Origin: Desulfobulbaceae bacterium
GTDB lineage: Bacteria > Desulfobacterota > Desulfobulbia > Desulfobulbales > Desulfobulbaceae
Direction of reading: 5' to 3'
NCBI GenBank assembly: GCA_015484845.1
Contig: WFUT01000031.1
Coordinates: 1 to 56,575 of the forward strand
DNA: 56,575 nt
Below the pieces are notes generated by a model. That model was not told where the DNA came from. It saw only the letters and a program-made list of their open reading frames with translations, and did not search any database. How positions within the stretch are numbered: position 1 is the stretch's first letter; the number at the start of each line of letters is the position of its first letter. The position numbers were made by a program, and so were the translations under genes. Shown here piece after piece: positions 28,785 to 37,734 of this stretch.

Positions 28785-29986
28785 GGGGCCTCCGGGATCG
28801 TGGTTACCGGTTGGAGCAGGACCACGGCATGGGCGGCGATCCCCTCGCCGCGGCCGGTGTAGCCCATCTGTTCGGTGGTGGTCGCCTTGATGTTGATCCG
28901 GTCCGGCGCCACCCGGCAGGCCAGGGCCAGGTTGTCACGCATGGCGGCCAGGTGGGGGGCCAGCCTGGGCTGCTGGCAGAGGATGGTCATGTCGCCGTTG
29001 GCAAGCCGCAGGCCGCGTTGCCCGGCCAGGGCGACGGTCTCCTCCAGCAGCCTGATGCTGGAGATGTTCTGGTAGCGCTGGTCACTGTCGGGAAAGTGGC
29101 TGCCGATGTCGCCGGCGCCGGCCGCGCCGAGGATGGCGTCGATCAGGGCATGGGTGAGGACATCGGCGTCCGAGTGGCCGAGCAGGCCGCGGTCGAAATC
29201 AATACGCACGCCGCCCAGGACCAGGGCGCGACCCTCTACCAGCCGGTGGGCGTCGAATCCGTGCCCGATCTTCATGCTCCCCTCTCCCCTGAGCAGGCCG
29301 GCGGCCAGGGCCATATCGCCGGGCCTGGTTATCTTGATGTTGCCTTCGTCTCCCTCTGCCACGTACACGGCTATCCCCGCGTGTTCGAGCAGGGAGGCCT
29401 CGTCGGTGCCGGTGAAGCCGGCAGCCTCGGCCAGGGCGTGGGCCCGTTCCAGCAGGTCCCGGCGGGCGGCCTGCGGGGTCTGGGCCTGCCAGAGACCTTC
29501 CCGGTCCACGGTGCGGACGATGCGGCCGGCACCGTCCACCTGCTTGAGGGTGTCCTTGACCGGCACCGCGGCAATGACCGCGCCGTGCTCGCGGACGCCG
29601 GCAATAGAGCGCTGGATCACCTCGCCTGTGACCAGGGGACGGGCACCGTCGTGGACCAGCACGATGTCGATCCCGCCGGGCAGGGCCGCGAGCCCGGCCC
29701 GGACCGATTCCTGGCGGGTGGCGCCGCCGATGGTGAAGACGAGACGGGCCAGCTGGCCAGCGGCCAGGTGGCGGGCCAGCAGTTGCCGGGTCTGCTCCTC
29801 GTGGGGGGGTGGCACCACCACCACGACAGTGGCCACGGCATCGGAGCGGAGAAAGGCGCGGACCGTGTGGACCAGGATCGGCTCGTCGGCCAGGCAGAGG
29901 AACTGCTTGGGAACCGCTGCCCCCATCCGGGAGCCGCTGCCCGCGGCCGGGATGATGACCCCGGTGTGTGGTGTCTGTTCCGCCAT
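28775..29986 (-). CDS. ispDF: Bifunctional IspD/IspF enzyme of the MEP isoprenoid pathway
   Basis: 403 residues, two enzymes in one chain. IspD (about 1-235): IIPAAGSGSRMGAAVPKQF for CTP binding, VLVHDGARPLV, and DTLKQVDGAGRIVRTVDREG; it makes CDP-methylerythritol. IspF (about 243-403): KIGHGFDAHRLVEG with the zinc ligands, GLLGHSDADVLTHA, and INIKATTTEQMGYTGRGEG; it makes the cyclic diphosphate. The two halves bracket IspE in the pathway. The fusion is also known in alpha- and epsilonproteobacteria. The linker near EGSMKIGHG would be the IspF start in split genes. Confidence 0.96.
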   Translation of the reverse strand: MAEQTPHTGVIIPAAGSGSRMGAAVPKQFLCLADEPILVHTVRAFLRSDAVATVVVVVPPPHEEQTRQLLARHLAAGQLARLVFTIGGATRQESVRAGLAALPGGIDIVLVHDGARPLVTGEVIQRSIAGVREHGAVIAAVPVKDTLKQVDGAGRIVRTVDREGLWQAQTPQAARRDLLERAHALAEAAGFTGTDEASLLEHAGIAVYVAEGDEGNIKITRPGDMALAAGLLRGEGSMKIGHGFDAHRLVEGRALVLGGVRIDFDRGLLGHSDADVLTHALIDAILGAAGAGDIGSHFPDSDQRYQNISSIRLLEETVALAGQRGLRLANGDMTILCQQPRLAPHLAAMRDNLALACRVAPDRINIKATTTEQMGYTGRGEGIAAHAVVLLQPVTTIPEAPCR

Positions 29987-30095
29987 GGCTCAGGTAGATG
30001 CCGTTATCCCGTATCTTCCTGTTGGCACAGGGATCCCTGCCCTGCGGGCCGCTCCTGCAGTGTCTTGTACGGGTCTTTTCTGTCTCTGGAAAAAT

Positions 30096-30463
30096 CGGGG
30101 CGGGCTGTAAGCCGAATTCTGTCTCCGCCTGCGCGGACCATGATCATTTGACTGGGATGCCGGTCGCCCGGCACCTCGTGCAACCTACCCGGAAGCATCA
30201 GGCGGGCCGCCTTCAGGCGCTTCCCTATTTGGTCTTGCACCCGGTGGGGTTTACCCTGCCTTCCGTGTCACCACGGAAGCGGTGAGCTCTTACCTCGCCT
30301 TTTCACCCTTGCCTGTGGACGCTTGACGCGTCCCATCGGCGGTGTGTTTTCTGTGGCACTTTCCCCCGGTTACCCGGGGTTCGCGTTACGAACCACCGTG
30401 CCCTGCGGTGTTCGGACTTTCCTCTCCGGCCTTGCTGGCCGGAGCGATCATGCACCCGCCCCG
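30096..30463 (-). ncRNA. rnpB: RNase P RNA, class A
   Basis: About 368 nt on the minus strand. It has the conserved GAGGAAAGTCCG near the 5' side, GGTAAGAGCTCACCGC, GTAAACCCCACC, GCAAGACCAAATAGG and, at the 3' side, ACAGAATTCGGCTTACAG. The outer P1 stem pairs CGGGGCGGG (30463-30455) with CCCGCCCCG near 30096-30104. A short T-run follows the P1 stem, giving a natural terminator. It forms the catalytic part of the enzyme that trims tRNA 5' ends. A TATACT box on the minus strand near 30530 may be its promoter, which would imply a processed 5' extension. Confidence 0.93.
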
Positions 30464-30628
30464 AAAAAGCGGTGTCGATCAGCGGCCGTGCGCGGCAGAC
30501 AGCAGGCCGCCGCACGTTGGCCACAGTATACCCGGATTATCCCTATGGTGCAGGGGAAATTTTCCCGCCCCCATGATCTCCTGCAGAAATGTGGCAACCG
30601 GGAGCCCCTGCGTCGAACCTGCCGGAAT

Positions 30629-31207
30629 TCAGGCCTCGTCAATACCCCGGTTGGCCAGTTCATCGGCGCGCCTGTTCTCCGATCTGGGCACGTGGCGGAT
30701 GCTCCAGCGGGCAAAGCCGGCCAGCAGTTCCGTCACCCTGGCATGCAGCGGCTTGAGGGCCTCTGTCTTTACCCGGTAGGTCCCCTGGACCTGGCGGACA
30801 ACGAGCTCGGAGTCGAGCGAGATGGCCAGCTCGGTGCAGCCCATGTCGCGCGCTGTCTCCAGGCCCAGGATCAGGGCCCGGTACTCGGCGACGTTGTTGG
30901 TACAGCGGCCGAGATAGCTGCTCCGGCTGGCCAGTTCCCGGCCTGCGCCGTCGTAGAGGACGACGCCGGCCCCGGCCTCGCCGGGATTGCCCCTGGCGGC
31001 GCCGTCGGTATAGAGACGGCAGCAGCGGGATACTCCGTCCCCGGGCGGGGGAGGATCGGCCGGGCGGCAGGAGACGCCGCGCAGCAGGTCCCTGATCCGT
31101 TCCGGCGGATGATCGGGGAAGAGCTCCAGCAGGATGCGCTCGTCCAACCGCTCGGCGAGGAGGTCGAGCACCGCCTGCCGGTCCAGCGGGCTCTCCCTAT
31201 GCCTCAA
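30629..31207 (-). CDS. Ribonuclease HI family protein with an N-terminal extension
   Basis: 192 residues. The RNase H core starts at about 62 with LYTDGAARGNPGEAG. It has the acidic metal ligands in YTDGA, NNVAEYRALI, SLDSELVV and RADELANRGID (D-E-D-D set), so it should cut RNA in RNA-DNA hybrids. About 60 residues precede the core and include a leucine-rich helix pair and a proline-rich linker; this is not the eukaryotic hybrid-binding domain by eye. The start overlaps the stop of the zinc-ribbon gene by 11 bases, a pairing common in deltaproteobacteria. Confidence 0.9.
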   Translation of the reverse strand: MRHRESPLDRQAVLDLLAERLDERILLELFPDHPPERIRDLLRGVSCRPADPPPPGDGVSRCCRLYTDGAARGNPGEAGAGVVLYDGAGRELASRSSYLGRCTNNVAEYRALILGLETARDMGCTELAISLDSELVVRQVQGTYRVKTEALKPLHARVTELLAGFARWSIRHVPRSENRRADELANRGIDEA

Positions 31208-31919
31208 CGGTCTCTTCTTCCTTGAAATAGAGGATCCGCTGGCAGGTCGGGCAGAGGTTCATCTTGCTGCCCTTGCGCACCTCGTTGAACTGCTGGGGCG
31301 GAATGGACATGAAGCAGCCCTGGCAGACCCCGTCGATGGCCTGGACCACGGCCAGGCCGTCCCGCTTGCTGAGCAGCATGTTGTAGCGCTTGAGGATGGC
31401 GCCCTGGAGCTCGGCGGCCAGTTCGTCGCGTTTCTTGGTGACGCTCTTCCTGCGGCTCTCGATCTTCCTGATCGCCTTCTTGACCTTGTCCAGCTCCTGG
31501 TTGAGCAGCTCCTTCTCGCCCTGGCAGAGGTTTTTCAGCTCCTCGGCCTCCCGGGTCTTCTCCTCGATCTGCTCCATGATGGCCAGCATCTGCTCTTCGG
31601 TCTCCTTGAGCAGCTTCTTGCTCTCCTCGATCTCCTTGAGCAGGGCCTGGTGCTCACGGCTGGTCTGGACCTGCATCATCTTGTTCTGCCGCTCCTTGAT
31701 GCGGGCGCCGGCATCTTCATGCTCCGCGGTCACGTCCCGTTTCTTCTGCTCGAGTTCCGCTGTCCTGGCCAGGCACTCCTCGATGGCCGTCTCCTTGTCG
31801 GCAATGGACTGTTCCCGGTCGGCGATCTCCTGCTGCCTGTCCTGGATCTCCCGGTTGAAGCCGGCAATTTCAGAGTCGATTTCCTGCAGGTCGATGAGTT
31901 TGCTGATCTCTTCGTTCAA
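31197..31919 (-). CDS. Coiled-coil protein with C-terminal C4 zinc ribbon (COG1579 type), TTG start
   Basis: 240 residues from a TTG at 31919-31917. AAGGAG lies six or seven bases upstream, and no ATG is near; the frame extending to 32081 runs into a repeat. Residues about 1-175 form a long charged coiled coil (EIDSEIAGFNREIQDRQQEI and similar). The end carries GVCQGCFMSIP and NLCPTCQRIL, a C-x2-C/C-x2-C zinc ribbon. Family members are proposed to bind nucleic acid or act as scaffolds; the function is unsettled. It is in operon with the RNase HI gene. Confidence 0.88.
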   Translation of the reverse strand: MNEEISKLIDLQEIDSEIAGFNREIQDRQQEIADREQSIADKETAIEECLARTAELEQKKRDVTAEHEDAGARIKERQNKMMQVQTSREHQALLKEIEESKKLLKETEEQMLAIMEQIEEKTREAEELKNLCQGEKELLNQELDKVKKAIRKIESRRKSVTKKRDELAAELQGAILKRYNMLLSKRDGLAVVQAIDGVCQGCFMSIPPQQFNEVRKGSKMNLCPTCQRILYFKEEETVEA

Positions 31920-31991
31920 TGTTTGCTCCTTGTTCCTGGTAGCCGCGGTGGCCGGAAGTCCGGTACCGCTGTTTTTCCTGAAAAAAGTAAA

Positions 31992-32238
31992 ACCTAAATC
32001 CTGCACTTCGAAAATGAAGAAAAAAATTTTCTTTTGCCGTATCAGCGGATTATACGAACGTGATCGTTTTTTTCGACTCACTAATCGGGTGAAGGATTTT
32101 TTTCTTCATTTTCTCGCCCTTCGGGATTGGCAATTTTACCGAATCTGCTTCGTTATCAAGGGCTTGAAGTATTCGTATACGTCTGCGCCCTTGATGCCTC
32201 GCATCTCCGGCAAAATTGCCAATTGCAGGATTTAGGGT
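31992..32238. repeat. Interspersed palindromic repeat, full copy B
   Basis: 247 bp with ends ACCTAAATCCTGCA (31992-32005) and TGCAGGATTTAGGG (from 32224). The internal plan matches copy A. The first hairpin has A7 in one arm and T7 in the other, whereas copy A has A6 and T6, so arm lengths changed together. Nested hairpins GGCAATTTT/AAAATTGCC and ATCAAGGGC/GCCCTTGAT are present. It lies between the zinc-ribbon gene and the YeiH-like gene. Confidence 0.88.
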
Positions 32239-32533
32239 GCAATATTTCCCTTCCAGTGCAAGATTTCACTTGCACCAGTGGGGCTGACATTGTGGTGGAA
32301 TTGCCGAGGTGTACATAAAATTTAGTCTATAATTTCAGCAAGTTGTTTGGATGGCATGTTGTGGAACACCGCTTGCAATGAAGAAGGTGGCACTGCTGTT
32401 GCCGCCATCCGGCCTCCGGTACGATGGTGGCGGGGTGCCGGGAGCCATCGCCATTCCACGGCTGCCTTCATTCGCGGGCGCCCGCTTGCTTTTCGGGCTG
32501 CCTCCAGACCAACAGCTGCAAGGAGGAGTGACT
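32239..32533 (+). other. Leader region of the YeiH-like gene with a small hairpin and a -10-like box
   Basis: GTGCAAG (32256-32262) pairs with CTTGCAC (32269-32275). TATAAT at 32328-32333 is a perfect -10 hexamer without a convincing -35 at 16-18 bases. No ORF with a ribosome site is seen before the gene at 32534. Confidence 0.35.
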
Positions 32534-33967
32534 ATGACGGAAAAGGAAAAAAATGACATCAAGTTGACCGAGACCGAAGAGGCCTGGGACGAGGAGGCCG
32601 ATGACCTGCGGCTCAAGTCCGTTGGCTGGAAAGAGCTCTACCTCAAGGAGGACTGGTGGGCCATCTGGGTCGCCCTGGGCCTCATCATAGTGGCCTATGC
32701 CTTCTTTCTCACCGGCCACTCCATCAAGTGGATCGCTGTCCATCCGGCCCGCTGGAGCACCCTTACCCAGCTGGCAGCCGATTTCAGTGGTCATATCGTG
32801 CAGTATGTCGCCCAGTTCATCCTGTGGCTCGTGGTCTTCACCCTCAGCCTCAAGGTGATGGGTATCAAGCCCGCAGAGTTTATCCCTTCGTTCATCTTTG
32901 TCTATATCTGTTCGATACTCATCTTCATGGTCGGCGCCTGGGAGCATGCCCATCACTACAACCTGGAGCCGCCCCTGCTGGCCCTGGCCCTGGGCATGGT
33001 GATCGCCAACTTCATCGGCCTGCCCCGCTGGATGGACGCCGGCTTCCGGGTCGAGTACTATATCAAGGTGGGTATCATCCTCCTCGGCGCCACCCTGCCG
33101 CTCACCCTTATCGTCTGGGCCGGGCCGGTGGCCATCGGCCAGGCCTCCATCGTGGCCATCAGCACCTTCCTGGTCATCTTTTTCGTTGGCCGCAAACTGG
33201 GGCTTGACCGGCGGCTCTGCGCCACCCTGGGCGCGGGCGGCGCGGTCTGCGGCGTCTCCGGCTCCATTGCCATCGCCGGTGCCGTGGGCGCGAAGAAGGA
33301 GCATGCCCCCATCGCCATCACCATGGTCATCCTGTGGGCCATTGTCATGATCTTTTTCCTGCCCCTGGTCTCGCGCCTGCTGCAGCTCCACACCGGCGTG
33401 GTCGGGGCCTGGGTAGGGACCTCCGAGTTCGCCGACGCGGCCGGCTTCGCTGCCGCGCAGGCCTATGGCGACATGGCCGCCCATGTTCCCGGTATCCCCG
33501 GCAGTCCCGATGACGCCGTCTGGGGCTTTACCCTGATGAAGGTCGTGGGCCGCGATATCTGGATCGGCATCTGGGCCTTTGTCATGGCCATCATCTCCAC
33601 CACCTTCTGGGACCGCAAGAGCGGGACAAGGCCCAACCCGGCCGAGATCTGGTGGCGTTTCCCCAAGTTTGTCCTCGGTTTCTTCGTGGCCTCCATTATC
33701 ATGACCCTGATCTCCAGCCAGTACTCCCTCCAGGAGTACAACGAGGTCCTCAAGCCCCTGCTGGTCGGACCGATCAAGGCCCTGCGCACCTGGGCCTTTA
33801 TCTTCTGTTTCTTCAGCATCGGCCTGACCACCCGTTTCCGGGAGCTGGCCTCGGCCGGAACCAAGCCGTTCTGGGCCTTTACCAGCGGTGTTGTTGTTAA
33901 TGTCATCCTGGGCTTCATCCTCTCCTCCATCGTCTTTGTCGAGTACTGGCAGAACCTGTCCCACTGA
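32534..33967 (+). CDS. YeiH/UPF0324 family membrane transporter (putative sulfate exporter family)
   Basis: 477 residues from ATG 32534, with AAGGAGG eight bases upstream; the frame extending to 32351 has no such site. An acidic cytoplasmic N-terminus (about 45 residues) precedes about eleven hydrophobic helices. The core has GAGGAVCGVSGSIAIAGAVG and PRWMDAGFRVEYYIKVGIILLG, the YeiH pattern. It is longer than E. coli YeiH by about 130 residues, with a loop near 290-330. The family label as sulfate exporter is weakly supported; in a sulfur-metabolising bacterium a sulfur oxyanion is plausible but unproven. Confidence 0.82.
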   Translation: MTEKEKNDIKLTETEEAWDEEADDLRLKSVGWKELYLKEDWWAIWVALGLIIVAYAFFLTGHSIKWIAVHPARWSTLTQLAADFSGHIVQYVAQFILWLVVFTLSLKVMGIKPAEFIPSFIFVYICSILIFMVGAWEHAHHYNLEPPLLALALGMVIANFIGLPRWMDAGFRVEYYIKVGIILLGATLPLTLIVWAGPVAIGQASIVAISTFLVIFFVGRKLGLDRRLCATLGAGGAVCGVSGSIAIAGAVGAKKEHAPIAITMVILWAIVMIFFLPLVSRLLQLHTGVVGAWVGTSEFADAAGFAAAQAYGDMAAHVPGIPGSPDDAVWGFTLMKVVGRDIWIGIWAFVMAIISTTFWDRKSGTRPNPAEIWWRFPKFVLGFFVASIIMTLISSQYSLQEYNEVLKPLLVGPIKALRTWAFIFCFFSIGLTTRFRELASAGTKPFWAFTSGVVVNVILGFILSSIVFVEYWQNLSH

Positions 33968-34080
33968 TCCGGGGACCGGGATGGAAAGGATGGGATGAGC
34001 CGGCCGCCTTTGCCGGCAGCGCCACGGCCGGGGCAGGGGAGCGTGCTCCGGCCGCGGTGTTTCATGAGAGGGAGGACGAT

Positions 34081-34305
34081 ATGCGAATGGTTCCGGAAAA
34101 GAAGATCTGTCTTAACTGCCTGTTTTTCAGAAACGACCCCGGGTTCCTCGAGTCCGAGTTCAAGGGATGGGGCACCCTGGGCTCTGCCTATGGTTCGGTC
34201 CGCAAGGACGACGGCATCTGTTCCCGGCACGAGGAATACCTCTCCGCCTATGACTGGTGCGACCAGTTCAGGCCGGGGACAGGCCCGGGGGCGGGAGCCG
34301 ACTGA
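34081..34305 (+). CDS. Small four-cysteine protein, unknown function
   Basis: 74 residues from ATG 34081, with GGGAGG upstream at good spacing. The cysteines form two pairs, C-x2-C (ICLNCLFF) and GIC...DWCDQF, suggesting a metal-binding knuckle. There are no membrane helix and no signal. It lies 113 bases after the YeiH-like gene, on the same strand, and is convergent with the sigma-54 regulator. I do not recognise the family. Confidence 0.65.
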   Translation: MRMVPEKKICLNCLFFRNDPGFLESEFKGWGTLGSAYGSVRKDDGICSRHEEYLSAYDWCDQFRPGTGPGAGAD

Positions 34306-34323
34306 ATCGGGACAGCACCCGCG

Positions 34324-35730
34324 TCATCCCCTCGTCTGCCTGTTGCGGAAGCGGTCGGCCGATATGCCGTAGCGCTTCAGGAGCTGCTGCAGGGACTGGC
34401 GCTCGATGCCGGCCCGCTTGGCTGCCCGGGAGACGTTGCCCCCGGTCTTCTCCAGCAGGCTGGTCATGTAGTGGACAGTGAATTTCTCCAGGATGGCCTT
34501 TTTCGCCTCCGGGTAGCTGCGCTCGCAGAGGTCGGCGGCATGGTCCTCGGGCCTGGGCAGGACCGAGAGCTCGCAGTCAAAGTCCCGCGGCATGAGCTGT
34601 TCGCCCCTGGCAAAGATCAGGGCCCGCTTGATGGCGTTCTGCAGCTCGCGGACATTGCCGCTCCAGCCGCGGGCCACCAGGTAGCGAAAGCCCTCGTCGG
34701 AGATCTTTTTGTCTGTTCCCAGTTCCCTGTTGTAGCGGGCAAGGAAATGGTTGGCAATGATCGGGATGTCCTCGGGGATGTCCCGCAGGGCCGGGGTATG
34801 GATGGCCACGCAGGCAAGGCGGTGGTAGAGGTCTTCCCGGAAGGTGCCGGCCATGATCTTTTCCTGCAGGTTCTGGTTGGTGGAGGCCATGATCCGCACG
34901 TCAACGGCCCGGGTGCGGTCATCGCCCAGGGGACGGAGTTCCTTGTCCTGCAGGACCCGCAGCAGCTTGGTCTGCAGGGCAAGCGGCATGTCGCCGATCT
35001 CGTCGAGCACGATGCTGCCGCCATCGGCGGCGACAAAGAGCCCGGCCCGGTCGGTGCGGGCGCCGGTAAAGGCGCCCTTGCGGTGGCCGAAGAGCTCGCT
35101 CTCCAGGATCTCCTCCGGGATGGCCGCGCAGTTGACCGTGACCAGGGGGCCGTCGGCCCGGTCGCCGAGATCGTGGATCATCCTGGCCACCAGCTCCTTG
35201 CCGGTCCCGGTCTCGCCGGTGATCAGCACGGTGATGTCGGTTTTCGCCACCAGGTTGATGGTCTCGACCAGCCTGGTCATGGCCCTGGACTGGCCGATGA
35301 GCCGGTCATTGACCTGCCGCTCCCGGACCCGCCGTGTCAGGTTCCGGGTCCGTTGCCTGAGGGCCCCGTGTTCCAGGGCCTTTTTCAGGGTGTGCAGGAG
35401 CCGTTCCTCGTCAAAGGGCTTGGTGATGAAATCATAGGCCCCCTGCTGGAGCGATTCCACCGCCTTCTCGATGCTGCCATAGGCCGTCATCATGATGACG
35501 ATGGCGTCGCGGTCGACCGCCTTGATCCGCCGCAGCAGTTCCAGGCCGTTCATGCCGGGCATGCGGATGTCGGTCACCACCACGTCAGGACCATGCTGCA
35601 GGTATTCCAGGGCGCTGTCGCCGTTGTCGGCGCACAGGATATCCACGTCCAGCTCCGACTGGAGGAGCCGGGTCAGGAACCCCAGCATGTCGGGCTTGTC
35701 ATCGACGATCAGTATCGATTGCCTGCTCAT
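34324..35730 (-). CDS. Sigma-54-dependent response regulator (NtrC/AtoC type)
   Basis: 468 residues. Receiver domain 1-120 with phospho-acceptor D54 and K104. AAA+ domain with Walker A GETGTGKE (172-179), sigma-54-contact loop GAFTGA (219-224) and LDEIGD. A Fis-type helix-turn-helix sits at the C-terminus (GGNVSRAAKRAGIERQSLQQ). It activates sigma-54 promoters when phosphorylated. The start overlaps the stop of the upstream kinase gene by four bases, so they form a two-component pair. Target promoters were not found in the window. Confidence 0.96.
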   Translation of the reverse strand: MSRQSILIVDDKPDMLGFLTRLLQSELDVDILCADNGDSALEYLQHGPDVVVTDIRMPGMNGLELLRRIKAVDRDAIVIMMTAYGSIEKAVESLQQGAYDFITKPFDEERLLHTLKKALEHGALRQRTRNLTRRVRERQVNDRLIGQSRAMTRLVETINLVAKTDITVLITGETGTGKELVARMIHDLGDRADGPLVTVNCAAIPEEILESELFGHRKGAFTGARTDRAGLFVAADGGSIVLDEIGDMPLALQTKLLRVLQDKELRPLGDDRTRAVDVRIMASTNQNLQEKIMAGTFREDLYHRLACVAIHTPALRDIPEDIPIIANHFLARYNRELGTDKKISDEGFRYLVARGWSGNVRELQNAIKRALIFARGEQLMPRDFDCELSVLPRPEDHAADLCERSYPEAKKAILEKFTVHYMTSLLEKTGGNVSRAAKRAGIERQSLQQLLKRYGISADRFRNRQTRG

Positions 35731-37682
35731 GGTCTTTTTCCCTTCTCCTCCAGGGGAAGGCGGAACCAGAATGTCGTCCCCTTGCCCTCTTCGCTGGTGA
35801 ACGAGATCTCACCGCCGTGTTCTTCAACGATACCGTAACTCACCGAGGTCCCCAGGCCGGTGCCCTGGCCCGGCTCCTTGGTGGTGAAAAAAGGCTCAAA
35901 GACCTTGTGCCGGATGTTGCAGGGTATGCCGCAGCCCGTGTCCGTGAATGCGACCCGTACCATGTGGTCCGCGGCCTCGTACCGGGTGGTGACCAGGATG
36001 CTGCCCCGGCCCTCGATGGCCTGTGAGGCGTTGATCAGCAGGTTGAGGCAGACCTGCCTGATCCTGTCCACCGACATGGGCACCGGCGGCACGCCGGGTT
36101 CGAAGTCGGTCCTGATCGTGATACCGTTGGCCGCAAACTCGCCGTCCACCACCTCGATGACCGAGCGGATGGTCTCGGCGATGTCGGCCGGGACAAGGCG
36201 GCTGTCCGCCTGGCGGGAGAAGTTGAGCAGGTCCTCGACGATCTTCTTGCACATGGCGGCGTTGTTGCGGATGACCTGCAGGTCCCTGCGCACCCGTTCG
36301 TTGTCTGCTGCCTTGAGGAGCAGGCCGGTATAGCCCATGACGATGCTCAGGGGATTGTTGATCTCGTGGGCCACACCTGCGGCAAGCTGGCCGATGGAGG
36401 CCAGTTTTTCAGCCTGCCGGATCTGTTGCTCCATGCTCTTCCACTCGCCGATATCCTTGATGATGCACTCGTAGCGGCATCTCTCTTGGTGCTTGTCCTG
36501 CTGCCGGGTGGCAGTGACGAGGACGTCGATCTCGTCATTGTTGCGTTTCCTGAACCTGGCCTCGAAGTCCTTGACAAACCCGGCGGTCTCCATCTGCTCG
36601 AGGAAGGCGGTGCAGGTCTCCTGGTGGACGAAGAAGTCGTGGATGGTCACGCTGCGCATGAAGTCGTCCCGGTTCTTGCAGCCAAAGAGCTCGATGCCGG
36701 CGTTGTTGACATCCACCATCAGGCCGTCGCAGTCGGTGACAATGATGCCGTCCTTGGATCCTTCGAAGATCTGCCGGTACTTGGCCTCCGAGGCAAGGAG
36801 GTCTTCCTGGGATTTTTTCAGGTGGCCGATCATCCGGTTGAACGACTCGCCCAGTTCGGCGATCTCGTCGCTGCCCTTGACATCCAGGCTCACGTCCAGC
36901 CCCTTCTCGCCGCTGACAACGGACTTGAAGAAGGCGCTGGCCCGCTTCAGCGGCCGGACCGCGACCACGTAGTGGAAATAGTTGAGCAGCAGGAGCACCA
37001 CCATCAGGATCAGGAGGCCGAGCAGGAAGATGGCAAAGGCGGCCTGGCGGATCTTGGAGACCGTGGGATCAACCGGAACGGCGATGGACTCCAGGCCCAC
37101 CACCTGGCCGACTTTCCAGTTGTGACCGTTCGCGGGGCCGTAGCGGCGCAGAAGCGACTTGGGCGCCAGGGCGGGATCGCCATGGCAGAGGAGGCAGGAG
37201 GATTCCATGCGCACCGCCTTGAGGCGGATGAAGTACCGCCTGCCCTGCCTGGTGACCAACCCCTTCCAGCTCGTCATGTCCTGCTGGCTGCTGAAGCGGC
37301 GGATGAACGATTCCTCGAATTTGTCGGCCCTGTTGCGCGGATTCATGGGGTTGAGCGCCACCCGCCGGTAGATGTTGCTGGGAAAGTGCCTGATGACGCG
37401 GGCCATGATCTTCTTGTTGACCACCGAGGTTGACATGGCCTCGCTGACAAACTCGTCCCTGGGCAGCAGGCGCAGCATCCTGGGGCGGAGGTCGTCACGG
37501 ACAAACTCCATGGTGGCGTCGATGAAGCCCAGGGTGAAGCCGGTCTTCTGGTAGATCTCCTCCAGGTAGAGATTCCTGACATAGGAGTAAAAGAAGATGG
37601 AGACAATGCAGTCCGTGGCAAACAGGATCAGGCCCATGCCGAGCATGACCTTGGTGGTGAGTTTCAGGCCCCTGAATTTCAC
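35727..37682 (-). CDS. Sensor histidine kinase with periplasmic heme-c (DUF3365/Tll0287-like) sensor domain
   Basis: 651 residues. TM1 about 10-32, a periplasmic domain 33-213 with a single CLLCH heme-c motif (C163, C166, H167), TM2 about 214-236, HAMP, PAS (from about 300) and HisKA with H439 (GVAHEINNPLSI). An ATPase domain follows with NLLINASQAIE, DTGCGI and GTGLGTSVSYG. Heme binding points to sensing of redox state, oxygen, NO or a similar ligand. It is paired with the sigma-54 regulator at 34324-35730. Its leader contains four hairpins. Confidence 0.94.
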   Translation of the reverse strand: MKFRGLKLTTKVMLGMGLILFATDCIVSIFFYSYVRNLYLEEIYQKTGFTLGFIDATMEFVRDDLRPRMLRLLPRDEFVSEAMSTSVVNKKIMARVIRHFPSNIYRRVALNPMNPRNRADKFEESFIRRFSSQQDMTSWKGLVTRQGRRYFIRLKAVRMESSCLLCHGDPALAPKSLLRRYGPANGHNWKVGQVVGLESIAVPVDPTVSKIRQAAFAIFLLGLLILMVVLLLLNYFHYVVAVRPLKRASAFFKSVVSGEKGLDVSLDVKGSDEIAELGESFNRMIGHLKKSQEDLLASEAKYRQIFEGSKDGIIVTDCDGLMVDVNNAGIELFGCKNRDDFMRSVTIHDFFVHQETCTAFLEQMETAGFVKDFEARFRKRNNDEIDVLVTATRQQDKHQERCRYECIIKDIGEWKSMEQQIRQAEKLASIGQLAAGVAHEINNPLSIVMGYTGLLLKAADNERVRRDLQVIRNNAAMCKKIVEDLLNFSRQADSRLVPADIAETIRSVIEVVDGEFAANGITIRTDFEPGVPPVPMSVDRIRQVCLNLLINASQAIEGRGSILVTTRYEAADHMVRVAFTDTGCGIPCNIRHKVFEPFFTTKEPGQGTGLGTSVSYGIVEEHGGEISFTSEEGKGTTFWFRLPLEEKGKRP

Positions 37683-37734
37683 GTACGCGGTCCCCTTGCT
37701 GCCGGCAACTGAAGACGTGGCGGTCTAATTGAAA

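Noticed and set aside
32301-32333. Full sigma-70 promoter using TTGCCG and TATAAT before the YeiH-like gene
   Set aside because: The spacer would be 21 bases; only the -10-like box is recorded.
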